Assembly: GCF_029227915.1 (NCBI RefSeq)
Contig: NC_079877.1
Location: forward strand, 36,173,851 to 36,237,850
DNA: 64,000 bases
Source: Hydractinia symbiolongicarpus
Taxonomy: Eukaryota > Cnidaria > Hydrozoa > Anthoathecata > Hydractiniidae
Direction of reading: 5' to 3'
Below are positions 20,562 through 35,900 of the stretch, in pieces. How positions within the stretch are numbered: the first letter of the stretch is position 1; the number at the start of each line of letters is the position of its first letter. The translations under genes and the position numbers were made by a program. A model generated the notes under the pieces. The model had not been told where the DNA came from and searched no databases. It saw only the letters and a program-made list of their open reading frames with translations.

Positions 20562-23500
20562 ATTAAACTTCTTTTATTCAGCGTCTCATCAAAAATGAAA
20601 ACATTTTTGGAAACTACAAGTCTCATGCGTTTTATTGGTAAAAAGATGATTTAAAAAATCGTTCTGGAAATGAGTTTACTCACAGGGTACTTTCTTTGTA
20701 TACATTCGACTATACGGGCCAAGCCCGGGATTTACGGCAAAACGCGGGTTTTCGTTTGCTGGCGATTAAACCTCTTTCATTTAGCGTCTCATCAAAAATT
20801 AAAACATTTTTGAAAACTACAAGTCTCTTGCCTTTTAGTGGTGAAAAAATAATTCGAAAAATCGTTCGGGAAATGAGTTTACTCCCTGGGTACTTTGTTT
20901 GTATACATTCGACAATACGGGCCAAGCCTGGGATTTACGGGAAATCGCGGGTTTTCGTTTGCCGACGATTAAACCTCTTTCATTAAGCGTCTCATCAAAA
21001 ATGAACACATTTTTGAAAACTAAAAGTGTCATGCGTTTTAGTGGTGAATAAATAATTTAAAAAGTCGTTCGGGAAATGAGTTTACTTCCTGGGTACTTTC
21101 TCTGTATACTTTTGACTATACGGGCCGAGTCCGGGATTTACGGGAAATCGCGGGTTTTCGTTTGCCTGCGATTAAACTTCTTTTATTCAGCGTCTCATCA
21201 AAAATAAAAACATTTTTGAAAACTACAAGTCTCATGCGTTTTAGTGTTGAAAAAATAATTTAAAAAATCGTTCGGGAAATGAGTTTACTCAGTGGGTACT
21301 TTCTTTGTATACCTTTGGCTATACGGGCCGAGTCCAGGATTTACGGGATTTCGCGGGTTTTCGTTTGCCGGCGATTAAACTTCTTTTATTCAGCGTCTCA
21401 TCTAGAATGAAAACATTTTTGAAAACTACAAGTCTCATGCGTTTTAGTGGTGAAAAGATAATTTAAAAAATCGTTCTGGAAATGAGTTTACTCACAGGGT
21501 ACTTTCTTTGTATACATTCGACTATACGGGCCAAGCCCGGGATTTACGGGAAATCGTGGGTTTTCGTTTGCCAGCGATTAAACCTCTTTCATTAAGCGTC
21601 TCAACAAAAAAGAAAACATTTTTGAAAACTACAAGTCTCATGCCTTCTAGTGGTGAAAAGATAATTTAAAAAATCGTTCTGGAAATGAGTTTACTCACAG
21701 GGTACTTTCTTTGTATACATTCGACTATACGGACCGAGTCCGGGATTTACTGGAAATCGCGGGTTTTCGTTTGCCGGCGATTAAACTTCTTTTATTCAGC
21801 GTCTCATCAAAAAAAAAACATTCCTGAAAACTACAAGTCTCATGCGTTTTAGTGGTGAAAAAATAATTTAAAAAATCGTTCCGGATATGAGTTTACTCCC
21901 TGTGTACTTTCTTTGTATACTTTTGACTGTACGGACCGAGTCCGGGATTTACTGAAAATCGCGGGTTTTCGTTTGCCGGCGATTAAACTTCTTTTATTCA
22001 GCGTCTCATCAAAAATGAAAACATTTTTGAAAACTACAAGTCTCATGCGTTTCATTGGTAAAAAGATGATTTAAAAAATCGTTCTGGAAATGAGTTTACT
22101 CACAGGGTACTTTCTTTGTATACATTCGACTATACGGGCCATGCCCGGGATTTACGGCAAAACGCGGGTTTTCGTTTGCTGGCGATTAAACCTCTTTCAT
22201 TTAGCGTCTCATCAAAAATGAAAACATTTTTGAAAACTACAAGTCTCTTGCCTTTTAGTGGTGAAAAAATAATTCGTAAAATCGTTCGGGAAATGAGTTT
22301 ACTCCCTGGGTACTTTGTTTGTATACATTCGACAATACGGGCCAAGCCTGGGATTTACGGGAAATCGCGGGTTTTCGTTTGCCGACGATTAAACCTCTTT
22401 CATTAAGCGTCTCATCAAAAATGAACACATTTTTGAAAACTAAAAGTGTCATGCGTTTTAGTGGTGAATAAATAATTTAAAAAGTCGTTCGGGAAATGAG
22501 TTTACTTCCTGGGTACTTTCTCTGTATACTTTTGACTATACGGGCCGAGTCCGGGATTTACGGGAAATCGCGGGTTTTCGTTTGCCGGCGATTAAACTTC
22601 TTTTATTCAGCGTCTCATCAAAAATAAAAACATTTTTGAAAACTACAAGTCTCATGCGTTTTAGTGTTGAAAAAATAATTTAAAAAATCGTTCGGGAAAT
22701 GAGTTTACTCAGTGGGTACTTTCTTTGTATACCTTTGGCTATACGGGCCGAGTCCAGGATTTACGGGATTTTGCGGGTTTTCGTTTGCCGGCGATTAAAC
22801 TTCTTTTATTCAGCGTCTCATCTAGAATGAAAACATTTTTGAAAACTACAAGTCTCATGCGTTTTAGTGGTGAAAAGATAATTTAAAAAATCGTTCTGGA
22901 AATGAGTTTACTCACAGGGTACTTTCTTTGTATACATTCGACTATACGGGCCAAGCCCGGGATTTACGGGAAATCGTGGGTTTTCGTTTGCCAGCGATTA
23001 AATCTCTTTCATTAAGCGTCTCAACAAAAAAGAAAACATTTTTGAAAACTACAAGTCTCATGCCTTCTAGTGGTGAAAAGATAATTTAAAAAATCGTTCT
23101 GGAAATGAGTTTACTCACAGGGTACTTTCTTTGTATACATTCGACTATACGGACCGAGTCCGGGATTTACTGGAAATCGCGGGTTTTCGTTTGCCGGCGA
23201 TTAAACTTCTTTTATTCAGCGTCTCATCAAAAATGAAAACATTTTTGAAAACTACAAGTCTCATGCGTTTTATTGGTAAAAAGATGATTTAAAAAATCGT
23301 TCTGGAAATGAGTTTACTAACAGGGTACTTTCTTTGTATACATTCGACTATACGGGCCAAGCCCGGGATTTACGGCAAAACGCGGGTTTTCGTTTGCTGG
23401 CGATTAAACCTCTTTCATTTAGCGTCTCATCAAAAATGAAAACATTTTTGAAAACTACAAGTCTCATGCGTTTTAGTGTTGAAAAAATAATTTAAAAAAT

Positions 23501-26500
23501 CGTTCTGGAAATGAGTTTACTCAGTGGGTACTTTCTTTGTATACCTTTGGCTATACGGGCCGAGTCCAGGATTTACGGGATTTCGCGGGTTTTCGTTTGC
23601 CGGCGATTAAACTTCTTTTATTCAGCGTCTCATCTAGAATGAAAACATTTTTGAAAACTACAAGTCTCATGCGTTTTAGTGGTGAAAAGATAATTTAAAA
23701 AATCGTTCTGGAAATGAGTTTACTCACAGGGTACTTTCTTTGTATACATTCGACTATACGGGCCAAGCCCGGGATTTACGGGAAATCGTGGGTTTTCGTT
23801 TGCCAGCGATTAAACCTCTTTCACTAAGCGTCTCAACAAAAAAGAAAACATTTTTAAAAACTACAAGTCTCATGCCTTCTAGTGGTGAAAAGATAATTTA
23901 AAAAATCGTTCTGGAAATGAGTTTACTCACAGGGTACTTTCTTTGTATACATTCGACTATACGGGCCAAGCCCGGGATTTACGGGAAATCGCGGGTTTTC
24001 GTTTGCCAGCGATTAAACCTCTTTCAATAAGCGTCTCAACAAAAAAGAAAACATTTTTGAAAACTACAAGTCTCATGCCTTCTAGTGGTAAAAAAATAAT
24101 TTAAAAAAACGTTCGGGAAAAGAGTTTACTCCCTGGGTACTTTCTTTGTATACATTCGACTATACGGGCCTAGCTTGGGATTTACGGGAAATCGGTACTT
24201 TTCGTTTGCCGGCGATTAAACCTCTTTCATTAAGCGTCTCATCAAAAATGAAAACATTTTTGAAAACTACAAGTCTCTTGCCTTTTAGTGGTGAAAAAAT
24301 AATTCGAAAAATCGTTCGGGAAATGAGTTTACTCCCTGGGTACTTTGTTTGTATACATTCGACAATACGGGCCAAGCCTGGGATTTACGGGAAATCGCGG
24401 GTTTTTGTTTGCCAGCGATTAAACCTCTTTCATTAAGCGTCTCATCAAAAATGAAAACATTTTTGAAAACTACAAGTCTCATGCGTTTTAGTGGTGAAAA
24501 AATAATTTAAAAAATCGTTCATGAAATGAGTTTACTTCCTGGGTACTTTCTCTGTATACTTTTGACTATACGGGCCGAGTCCGGGATTTACGGGAAATCG
24601 TGGGTTTTCGTTTGCCGGCGATTAAACTTCTTTTATTCCGCGTCTCATCAAAAATAAAAACATTTTTGAAAACTACAAGTCTCATGCGTTTTAGTGTTGA
24701 AAAAATAATTTAAAAAATCGTTCGGGAAATGAGTTTACTCCGTGGGTACTTTCTTTGTATACCTTTGGCTATACGGGCCGAGTCCGGGATTTACGGGAAA
24801 TCGTGGGTTTTCGTTTGCCGGCGATTAAACTTCTTTTATTCCGCGTCTCATCAAAAATAAAAACATTTTTGAAAACTACAAGTCTCATGCGTTTTAGTGT
24901 TGAAAAAATAATTTAAAAAATCGTTCGGGAAATGAGTTTACTCCGTGGGTACTTTCTTTGTATACCTTTGGCTATACGGGCCGAGTCCGGGATTTACGGG
25001 AATTCGCGGGTTTTCGTTTGCCGGCGATTAAACTTCTTTTGTTCAGCGTCTCATCAAAAATGAAAACATTTTTGAAAACTACAAGTCTCATGCGTTTTAG
25101 TGGCGAAAAAATAATTTAAAAAATCGTTCTGGAAATGAGTTTACTCCCTGAGTACTTTCTTTGTATACTTTTGACTATACGAGCCGAGTCCGGGATTTAC
25201 GGGAAATCGCTGGTTTTCGTTTGCCGGCGATTAAACTTCTTTTATTCAGCGTCTCATCAAAAATGAAAACATTTTTGAAAACTACAAGTCTCATACGTTT
25301 TAGTGGTGAAAAAATAATTTAAAAAATCGTTCGGGAAATAAGTTTACTCCCTGGGAATTTTTTTTGTATACTTTGACTATACGGGCCGAGTCCGGGATTT
25401 ACGGGAAATCGCGGGTTTTCGTTTGCCGGCGATTAAACGTCTGTTATTCAGCGTCTCATCAAAAATGAAAACATTTTTGAAAACTACAAGTCTCATGCCT
25501 TTTAGTGGTGAAAAAATAATTCAAAAAATCGTTCGGGAAATGAGTTTACTTCCTGGGTACTTTCTTTGTATACATTCAAATATACGGGCCAAGCCTGGGA
25601 TTTACGGGAAATCGCGGGTTTTAGTTTGCCGGCGATTAAACCTCTTTCATTAAGCGTCTCATCAAAAATGAAAACATTTTTGAAAACTACAAGTCTCATG
25701 CCTTTTAGTGGTGAAAAAATAATTCAAAAAATCGTTCGGGAAATGGGTTTACTTCCTGGGTACTTTCTTTGTATACATTCAACTATACGGGCCAAGCCTG
25801 GGATTTACGGGAAATCGCGGGTTTTAGTTTGCCGGCGATTAAACCTCTTTCATTAAGCGTCTCATCAAAAATGAAAACATTTTTAAAAACTACAAGTCTC
25901 ATGCGTTTTAGTGGCGAAAAAATAATTTAAAAAATCGTTCTGGAAATGAGTTTACTCCCTGAGTACTTTCTTTGTATACTTTTGACTATACGGGCCGAGT
26001 CCGGGATTTACGGGAAATCGCTGGTTTTCGTTTGCCGGCGATTAAACTTCTTTTATTCAGCGTCTCATCAAAAAAAAAACATTCCTGAAAACTACAAGTC
26101 TCATGCGTTTTAGTGGTGAAAAAATAATTTAAAAAATCGTTCCGGATATGAGTTTACTCCCTGTGTACTTTCTTTGTATACTTTTGACTGTACGGACCGA
26201 GTCCGGGATTTACTGGAAATCGCGGGTTTTCGTTTGCCGGCGATTAAACTTCTTTTATTCAGCGTCTCATCAAAAATGAAAACATTTTTGGAAACTACAA
26301 GTCTCATGCGTTTTATTGGTAAAAAGATGATTTAAAAAATCGTTCTGGAAATGAGTTTACTCACAGGGTACTTTCTTTGTATACATTCGACTATACGGGC
26401 CAAGCCCGGGATTTACGGCAAAACGCGGGTTTTCGTTTGCTGGCGATTAAACCTCTTTCATTTATCGTCTCATCAAAAATGAAAACATTTTTGAAAACTA

Positions 26501-26870
26501 CAAGTCTCTTGCCTTTTAGTGGTGAAAAAATAATTCGAAAAATCGTTCGGGAAATGAGTTTACTCCCTGGGTACTTTGTTTGTATACATTCGACAATACG
26601 GGCCAAGCCTGGGATTTACGGGAAATCGCGGGTTTTCGTTTGCCGACGATTAAACCTCTTTCATTAAGCGTCTCATCAAAAATGAACACATTTTTGAAAA
26701 CTAAAAGTGTCATGCGTTTTAGTGGTGAATAAATAATTTAAAAAGTCGTTCGGGAAATGAGTTTACTTCCTGGGTACTTTCTCTGTATACTTTTGACTAT
26801 ACGGGCCGAGTCCGGGATTTACGGGAAATCGCGGGTTTTCGTTTGCCGGCGATTAAACTTCTTTTATTCA
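18600..26870 (+). repeat. Long-range duplicated block (about 18.6-21.2 kb and 24.1-26.9 kb)
   Basis: Landmarks at 18668/24146 are offset by 5478, and landmarks at 19742/25423, 19885/25566, 20429/26110 and 20696/26377 are offset by 5681. The 203-base jump in offset is one extra monomer near 24.78-24.98 kb in the second copy. Similarity breaks near 21.19/26.88 kb. Several thousand bases of shorter units (1420-bp, 7-monomer) separate the copies. Confidence 0.8.
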
Positions 26871-29800
26871 GCGTCTCATCTAGAATGAAAACATTTTTGA
26901 AAACTACAAGTCTCATGCGTTTTAGTGGTGAAAAGATAATTTAAAAAATCGTTCTGGAAATGAGTTTACTCACAGGGTACTTTCTTTGTATACATTCGAC
27001 TATACGGGCCAAGCCCGGGATTTACGGGAAATCGTGGGTTTTCGTTTGCCAGCGATTAAACCTCTTTCATTAAGCGTCTCAACAAAAAAGAAAACATTTT
27101 TGAAAACTACAAGTCTCATGCGTTTTAGTGGTGAAAAAATAATTTAAAAAATCGTTCCGGATATGAGTTTACTCCCTGTGTACTTTCTTTGTATACTTTT
27201 GACTGTACGGACCGAGTCCGGGATTTACTGGAAATCGCGGGTTTTCGTTTGCCGGCGATTAAACTTCTTTTATTCAGCGTCTCATCAAAAATGAAAACAT
27301 TTTTGAAAACTACAAGTCTCATGCGTTTTATTGGTAAAAAGATGATTTAAAAAATCGTTCTGGAAATGAGTTTACTCCCTGGGTACTTTGTTTGTATACA
27401 TTCGACAATACGGGCCAAGCCTGGGATTTACGGGAAATCGCGGGTTTTCGTTTGCCGACGATTAAACCTCTTTCATTAAGCGTCTCATCAAAAATGAACA
27501 CATTTTTGAAAACTAAAAGTGTCATGCGTTTTAGTGGTGAATAAATAATTTAAAAAGTCGTTCGGGAAATGAGTTTACTTCCTGGGTACTTTCTCTGTAT
27601 ACTTTTGACTATACGGGCCGAGTCCGGGATTTACGGGAAATCGCGGGTTTTCGTTTGCCGGCGATTAAACTTCTTTTATTCAGCGTCTCATCAAAAATAA
27701 AAACATTTTTGAAAACTACAAGTCTCATGCGTTTTAGTGTTGAAAAAATAATTTAAAAAATCGTTCGGGAAATGAGTTTACTCAGTGGGTACTTTCTTTG
27801 TATACCTTTGGCTATACGGGCCGAGTCCAGGATTTACGGGAATTCGCGGGTTTTCGTTTGCCGGCGATTAAACTTCTTTTATTCAGCGTCTCATCTAGAA
27901 TGAAAACATTTTTGAAAACTACAAGTCTCATGCGTTTTAGTGGTGAAAAGATAATTTAAAAAATCGTTCTGGAAATGAGTTTACTCACAGGGTACTTTCT
28001 TTGTATACATTCGACTATACGGGCCAAGCCCGGGATTTACGGGAAATCGTGGGTTTTCGTTTGCCAGCGATTAAACCTCTTTCATTAAGCGTCTCAACAA
28101 AAAAGAAAACATTTTTGAAAACTACAAGTCTCATGCCTTCTAGTGGTGAAAAGATAATTTAAAAAATCGTTCTGGAAATGAGTTTACTCACAGGGTACTT
28201 TCTTTGTATACATTCGACTATACGGACCGAGTCCGGGATTTACTGGAAATCGCGGGTTTTCGTTTGCCGGCGATTAAACTTCTTTTATTCAGCGTCTCAT
28301 CAAAAATGAAAACATTTTTGAAAACTACAAGTCTCATGCGTTTTATTGGTAAAAAGATGATTTAAAAAATCGTTCTGGAAATGAGTTTACTCACAGGGTA
28401 CTTTCTTTGTATACATTCGACTATACGGGCCAAGCCCGGGATTTACGGCAAAACGCGGGTTTTCGTTTGCTGGCGATTAAACCTCTTTCATTTAGCGTCT
28501 CATCAAAAATGAAAACATTTTTGAAAACTACAAGTCTCTTGCCTTTTAGTGGTGAAAAAATAATTCGAAAAATCGTTCGGGAAATGAGTTTACTCCCTGG
28601 GTACTTTGTTTGTATACATTCGACAATACGGGCCAAGCCTGGGATTTACGGGAAATCGCGGGTTTTCGTTTGCCGACGATTAAACCTCTTTCATTAAGCG
28701 TCTCATCAAAAATGAACACATTTTTGAAAACTAAAAGTGTCATGCGTTTTAGTGGTGAATAAATAATTTAAAAAGTCGTTCGGGAAATGAGTTTACTTCC
28801 TGGGTACTTTCTCTGTATACTTTTGACTATACGGGCCGAGTCCGGGATTTACGGGAAATCGCGGGTTTTCGTTTGCCGGCGATTAAACTTCTTTTATTCA
28901 GCGTCTCATCAAAAATAAAAACATTTTTGAAAACTACAAGTCTCATGCGTTTTAGTGTTGAAAAAATAATTTAAAAAATCGTTCGGGAAATGAGTTTACT
29001 CAGTGGGTACTTTCTTTGTATACCTTTGGCTATACGGGCCGAGTCCAGGATTTACGGGATTTCGCGGGTTTTCGTTTGCCGGCGATTAAACTTCTTTTAT
29101 TCAGCGTCTCATCTAGAATGAAAACATTTTTGAAAACTACAAGTCTCATGCGTTTTAGTGGTGAAAAGATAATTTAAAAAATCGTTCTGGAAATGAGTTT
29201 ACTCACAGGGTACTTTCTTTGTATACATTCGACTATACGGGCCAAGCCCGGGATCTACGGGAAATCGTGGGTTTTCGTTTGCCAGCGATTAAACCTCTTT
29301 CATTAAGCGTCTCAACAAAAAAGAAAACATTTTTGAAAACTACAAGTCTCATGCCTTCTAGTGGTGAAAAGATAATTTAAAAAATCGTTCTGGAAATGAG
29401 TTTACTCACAGGGTACTTTCTTTGTATACATTCGACTATACGGGCCAAGCCCGGGATTTACGGGAAATCGCGGGTTTTCGTTTGCCAGCGATTAAACCTC
29501 TTTCAATAAGCGTCTCAACAAAAAAGAAAACATTTTTGAAAACTACAAGTCTCATGCCTTCTAGTGGTGAAAAAATAATTTAAAAAAACGTTCGGGAAAA
29601 GAGTTTACTCCCTGGGTACTTTCTTTGTATACATTCGACTATACGGGCCTAGCTTGGGATTTACGGGAAATCGGTACTTTTCGTTTGCCGGCGATTAAAC
29701 CTCTTTCATTAAGCGTCTCATCAAAAATGAAAACATTTTTGAAAACTACAAGTCTCATGCCTTCTAGTAGTGAAAAAATAATTTAAAAAAACGTTCGGGA

Positions 29801-30749
29801 AATGAGTTTACTACCTGGGTACTTTCTTTGTATATATTCGACTATACGGGCCTAGCTCGGGACTTACGGGAAATCGCTAGTTTTCGTTTGCCGGCGATTA
29901 AACCTCTTTCATTAAGCGTCTCATCAAAAATGAAAACATTTTTGAAAACTACAAGTCTCTTGCCTTTTAGTGGTGAAAAAATAATTCGAAAAATCGTTCG
30001 GGAAATGAGTTTACTCCCTGGGTACTTTGTTTGTATACATTCGACAATACGGGCCAAGCCTGGGATTTACGGGAAATCGCGGGTTTTTGTTTGCCAGCGA
30101 TTAAACCTCTTTCATTAAGCGTCTCATCAAAAATGAAAACATTTTTGAAAACTACAAGTCTCATGCGTTTTAGTGGTGAAAAAATAATTTAAAAAATCGT
30201 TCATGAAATGAGTTTACTTCCTGGGTACTTTCTCTGTATACTTTTGACTATACGGGCCGAGTCCGGGATTTACGGGAAATCGTGGGTTTTCGTTTGCCGG
30301 CGATTAAACTTCTTTTATTCCGCGTCTCATCAAAAATAAAAACATTTTTGAAAACTACAAGTCTCATGCGTTTTAGTGTTGAAAAAATAATTTAAAAAAT
30401 CGTTCGGGAAATGAGTTTACTCCGTGGGTACTTTCTTTGTATACCTTTGGCTATACGGGCCGAGTCCGGGATTTACGGGAAATCGTGGGTTTTCGTTTGC
30501 CGGCGATTAAACTTCTTTTATTCCGCGTCTCATCAAAAATAAAAACATTTTTGAAAACTACAAGTCTCATGCGTTTTAGTGTTGAAAAAATAATTTAAAA
30601 AATCGTTCGGGAAATGAGTTTACTCCCTGAGTACTTTCTTTGTATACTTTTGACTATACGAGCCGAGTCCGGGATTTACGGGAAATCGCTGGTTTTCGTT
30701 TGCCGGCGATTAAACTTCTTTTATTCAGCGTCTCATCAAAAATGAAAAC

Positions 30750-32960
30750 ATTTTTGAAAACTACAAGTCTCATACGTTTTAGTGGTGAAAAAATAATTTA
30801 AAAAATCGTTCGGGAAATAAGTTTACTCCCTGGGAATTTTTTTTGTATACTTTGACTATACGGGCCGAGTCCGGGATTTACGGGAAATCGCGGGTTTTCG
30901 TTTGCCGGCGATTAAACGTCTGTTATTCAGCGTCTCATCAAAAATGAAAACATTTTTGAAAACTACAAGTCTCATGCCTTTTAGTGGTGAAAAAATAATT
31001 CAAAAAATCGTTCGGGAAATGAGTTTACTTCCTGGGTACTTTCTTTGTATACAATCAAATATACGGGCCAAGCCTGGGATTTACGGGAAATCGCGGGTTT
31101 TAGTTTGCCGGCGATTAAACCTCTTTCATTAAGCGTCTCATCAAAAATGAAAACATTTTTGAAAACTACAAGTCTCATGCGTTTTAGTGGTGAAAAAATA
31201 ATTAAAAAAATCGTTCGGGAAATGAGTTTACTTCCTTGGTACTTTCTCTGTATACTTTTGACTATACGAGCCGAGTCCGGGATTTACGGGAAATCGCTGG
31301 TTTTCGTTTGCCGGCGATTAAACTTCTTTTATTCAGCGTCTCATCAAAAATGAAAACATTTTTGAAAACTACAAGTCTCATACGTTTTAGTGGTGAAAAA
31401 ATAATTTAAAAAATCGTTCGGGAAATAAGTTTACTCCCTGGGAATTTTTTTTGTATACTTTGACTATACGGGCCGAGTCCGGGATTTACGGGAAATCGCG
31501 GGTTTTCGTTTGCCGGCGATTAAACGTCTGTTATTCAGCGTCTCATCAAAAATGAAAACATTTTTGAAAACTACAAGTCTCATGCCTTTTAGTGGTGAAA
31601 AAATAATTCAAAAAATCGTTCGGGAAATGAGTTTACTTCCTGGGTACTTTCTTTGTATACAATCAAATATACGGGCCAAGCCTGGGATTTACGGGAAATC
31701 GCGGGTTTTAGTTTGCCGGCGATTAAACCTCTTTCATTAAGCGTCTCATCAAAAATGAAAACATTTTTGAAAACTACAAGTCTCATGCGTTTTAGTGGTG
31801 AAAAAATAATTAAAAAAATCGTTCGGGAAATGAGTTTACTCCCTGGGAATTTTTTTTGTATACTTTGACTATACGGGCCGAGTCCGGGATTTACGGGAAA
31901 TCGCGGGTTTTCGTTTGCCGGCGATTAAACGTCTGTTATTCAGCGTCTCATCAAAAATGAAAACATTTTTGAAAACTACAAGTCTCATGCCTTTTAGTGG
32001 TGAAAAAATAATTCAAAAAATCGTTCGGGAAATGAGTTTACTTCCTGGGTACTTTCTTTGTATACAATCAAATATACGGGCCAAGCCTGGGATTTACGGG
32101 AAATCGCGGGTTTTAGTTTGCCGGCGATTAAACCTCTTTCATTAAGCGTCTCATCAAAAATGAAAACATTTTTGAAAACTACAAGTCTCATGCGTTTTAG
32201 TGGTGAAAAAATAATTAAAAAAATCGTTCGGGAAATGAGTTTACTTCCTTGGTACTTTCTCTGTATACTTTTGACTATACGAGCCGAGTCCGGGATTTAC
32301 GGGAAATCGCTGGTTTTCGTTTGCCGGCGATTAAACTTCTTTTATTCAGCGTCTCATCAAAAATGAAAACATTTTTGAAAACTACAAGTCTCATACGTTT
32401 TAGTGGTGAAAAAATAATTTAAAAAATCGTTCGGGAAATAAGTTTACTCCCTGGGAATTTTTTTTGTATACTTTGACTATACGGGCCGAGTCCGGGATTT
32501 ACGGGAAATCGCGGGTTTTCGTTTGCCGGCGATTAAACGTCTGTTATTCAGCGTCTCATCAAAAATGAAAACATTTTTGAAAACTACAAGTCTCATGCCT
32601 TTTAGTGGTGAAAAAATAATTCAAAAAATCGTTCGGGAAATGAGTTTACTTCCTGGGTACTTTCTTTGTATACAATCAAATATACGGGCCAAGCCTGGGA
32701 TTTACGGGAAATCGCGGGTTTTAGTTTGCCGGCGATTAAACCTCTTTCATTAAGCGTCTCATCAAAAATGAAAACATTTTTGAAAACTACAAGTCTCATG
32801 CGTTTTAGTGGTGAAAAAATAATTAAAAAAATCGTTCGGGAAATGAGTTTACTTCCTTGGTACTTTCTCTGTATACTTTTGACTTTACGGGCCGAGTCCG
32901 GGATTTACGGGAAATCGCGGGTTTTCGCTTGCCGGCGATTAAACTTCTTTTATTCAGCGT
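30750..32960 (+). repeat. Recently amplified 1013-bp (3+2 monomer) higher-order repeat
   Basis: The same monomer, marked by CAATCAAATATACGGGCCA, recurs with landmarks at 30902, 31510, 31915 and 32523, giving steps of 608, 405 and 608. The pattern is a 1013-bp unit made of a 3-monomer and a 2-monomer block, repeated twice. The copies look almost identical, so this is among the youngest amplifications in the array. Confidence 0.85.
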
Positions 32961-32999
32961 CTCATCAAAAAAAAACATTTTTGAAAACTACAGGTCTCA

Positions 33000-35900
33000 T
33001 GCGTTTTAGTGTTTAAAAAATAATTTAAAAAATCGTTCGGGAAATGAGTTTACTCCCTGGGTACTTTCTTTGTATACCTTTAGCTATACGGGCCGAGTCC
33101 GGGATTTAAGGGAATTCGAGGGTTTTCGTTTGCCGGCGATTAAACTTCTTTTATTCAGCGTCTCATCAAAAATGAAAACATTTTTGAAAACTACAAGTCT
33201 CATGCCTTCTAGTAGTGAAAAAATAATTTAAAAAAACGTTCGGGAAATGAGTTTACTACCTGGGTACTTTCTTTGTATATATTCGACTATACCGGCCTAG
33301 CTCGGGACTTACGGGAAATCGCTAGTTTTCGTTTGCCGGCGATTAAACCTCTTTCATTAAGCGTCTCATCAAAAATGAAAACATTTTTGAAAACTACAAG
33401 TCTCATGCGTTTTAGTGGCGAAAAAATAATTTAAAAAATCGTTCTGGAAATGAGTTTACTCCCTGGGTACTTTCTTTGTATACCTTTAGCTATACGGGCC
33501 GAGTCCGGGATTTAAGGGAATTCGCGGGTTTTCGTTTGCCGGCGATTAAACTTCTTTTATTCAGCGTCTCATCAAAAATGAAAACATTTTTGAAAACTAC
33601 AAGTCTCATGCCTTCTAGTAGTGAAAAAATAATTTAAAAAAACGTTCGGGAAATGAGTTTACTCCCTGGGTACTTTCTTTGTATATATTCGACTATACGG
33701 GCCTAGCTCGGGACTTACGGAAAATCGCTAGTTTTCGTTTGCCGGCGATTAAACCTCTTTCATTAAGCGTCTCATCAAAAATGAAAACATTTTTGAAAAC
33801 TACAAGTCTCATGCGTTTTAGTGGCGAAAAAATAATTTAAAAAATCGTTCTGGAAATGAGTTTACTCCCTGAGTACTTTCTTTGTATACTTTTGACTATA
33901 CGGGCCGAGTCCGGGATTTAAAGGAAATCGCTGGTTTTCGTTTGCCGGCGATTAAACTTCTTTTATTCAGCGTCTCATCAAAAATGAAAACATTTTTGAA
34001 AACTACAAGTCTCATGCCTTCTAGTAGTGAAAAAATAATTTAAAAAAACGTTCGGGAAATGAGTTTACTCCCTGGGTACTTTCTTTGTATATATTCGACT
34101 ATACGGGCCTAGCTCGGGACTTACGGGAAATCTCCAGTTTTCGTTTGCCGGCGATTAAACCTCTTTCATTAAGCGTCTCATCAAAAATGAAAACATTTTT
34201 GAAAACTACAAGTCTCATGCGTTTTAGTGGTGAAAAAATAATTTAAAAAATCGTTCGGGAAATGAGTTTACTTCCCGGGTACTTTCTCTGTATACTTTTG
34301 ACTATACGGGCCGAGTCCATGATATACGGGAAATCGCGGGTTTTCGTTTGCCGGCGATTAAACTTCTTTTATTCAGCGTCTCATCAAAAATAAAAACATT
34401 TTTGAAAACTACAAGTCTCATGCCTTCTAGTAGTGAAAAAATAATTTAAAAAAACGTTCGGGAAATGAGTTTACTCCCTGGGTACTTTCTTTGTATATAT
34501 TCGACTATACTGGCCTAGCTCGGGACTTACGGGAAATCGCTAGTTTTCGTTTGCCGGCGATTAAACCTCTTTCATTAAGCGTCTCATCAAAAATGAAAAC
34601 ATTTTTGAAAACTACAAGTCTCATGCGTTTTAGTGGCGAAAAAATAATTTAAAAAATCGTTCTGGAAATGAGTTTACTTCCTGGGTACTTTGTTTGTATA
34701 CATTCGACAATACGGGCCAAGCCTGGGATGTACGGGAAATCGCGGGATTTCGTTTGCCGGCGATTGAACCTCTTTCATTAAGCGTCTCATCAAAAATGAA
34801 AACATTTTTGAAAACTACAAGTCTCATGCGTTTTAGTGGTGAAAAAATAATTTAAAAAATCGTTCGGGAAATGAGTTTACTTCCTGGGTACTTTCTCTGT
34901 ATACTTTTGACTATACGGGCCGAGTCCGGGATTTACGGGAAATCGCGGGTTTTCGTTTGCCGGCGATTAAACTTCTTTTATTCAGCATCTCATCAAAAAT
35001 GAAAACATTTTTGAAAACTACAAGTCTCATGCGTTTTAGTGGTGAAAAAATAATTTAAAAAATCGTTCGGGAAATGAGTTTACTTCCTGGGTACTTTCTC
35101 TGTATACTTTTGACTATACGGGCCGAGTCCGGGATTTACGGGAAATCGCGGGTTTTCGTTTGCCGGCGATTAAACTTCTTTTATTCAGCATCTCATCAAA
35201 AATAAAAACATTTTTGAAAACTACAAGTCTCATGCGTTTTAGTGTTGAAAAAATAATTTAAAAAATCGTTCGGGAAATGAGTTTACTCCGTGGGTACTTT
35301 CTTTGTATACCTTTGGCTATACGGGCCGAGTCCGGGATTTAAGGGAATTCGCGGGTTTTCGTTTGACGGCGATTAAACTTCTTTTATTCAGCGTCTCATC
35401 AAAAATGAAAACATTTTTGAAAACTACAAGTCTCATGCCTTCTAGTAGTGAAAAAATAATTTAAAAAAACATTCGGGAAATGAGTTTACTCCCTGGGTAC
35501 TTTCTTTGTATATATTCGACTATACGGGCCTAGCTCGGGACGTACGGGAAATCGCTAGTTTTCGTTTGCCGGCGATTAAACCTCTTTCATTAAGCGTCTC
35601 ATCAAAAATGAAAACATTTTTGAAAACTACAAGTCTCATGCGTTTTAGTGGCGAAAAAATAATTTAAAAAATCGTTCTGGAAATGAGTTTACTCCCTGAG
35701 TACTTTCTTTGTATACTTTTGACTATACGGGCCGAGTCCGGGATTTAAAGGAAATCGCTGGTTTTCGTTTGCCGGCGATTAAACTTCTTTTATTCAGCGT
35801 CTCATCAAAAATGAAAACATTTTTGAAAACTACAAGTCTCATGCCTTCTAGTAGTGAAAAAATAATTTAAAAAAACGTTCGGGAAATGAGTTTACTCCCT

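Noticed and set aside
16506-32960. Near-identical blocks as an assembly error
   Set aside because: The copies carry private single-base differences and unequal block lengths, which argue for real duplications. This cannot be excluded without raw reads.
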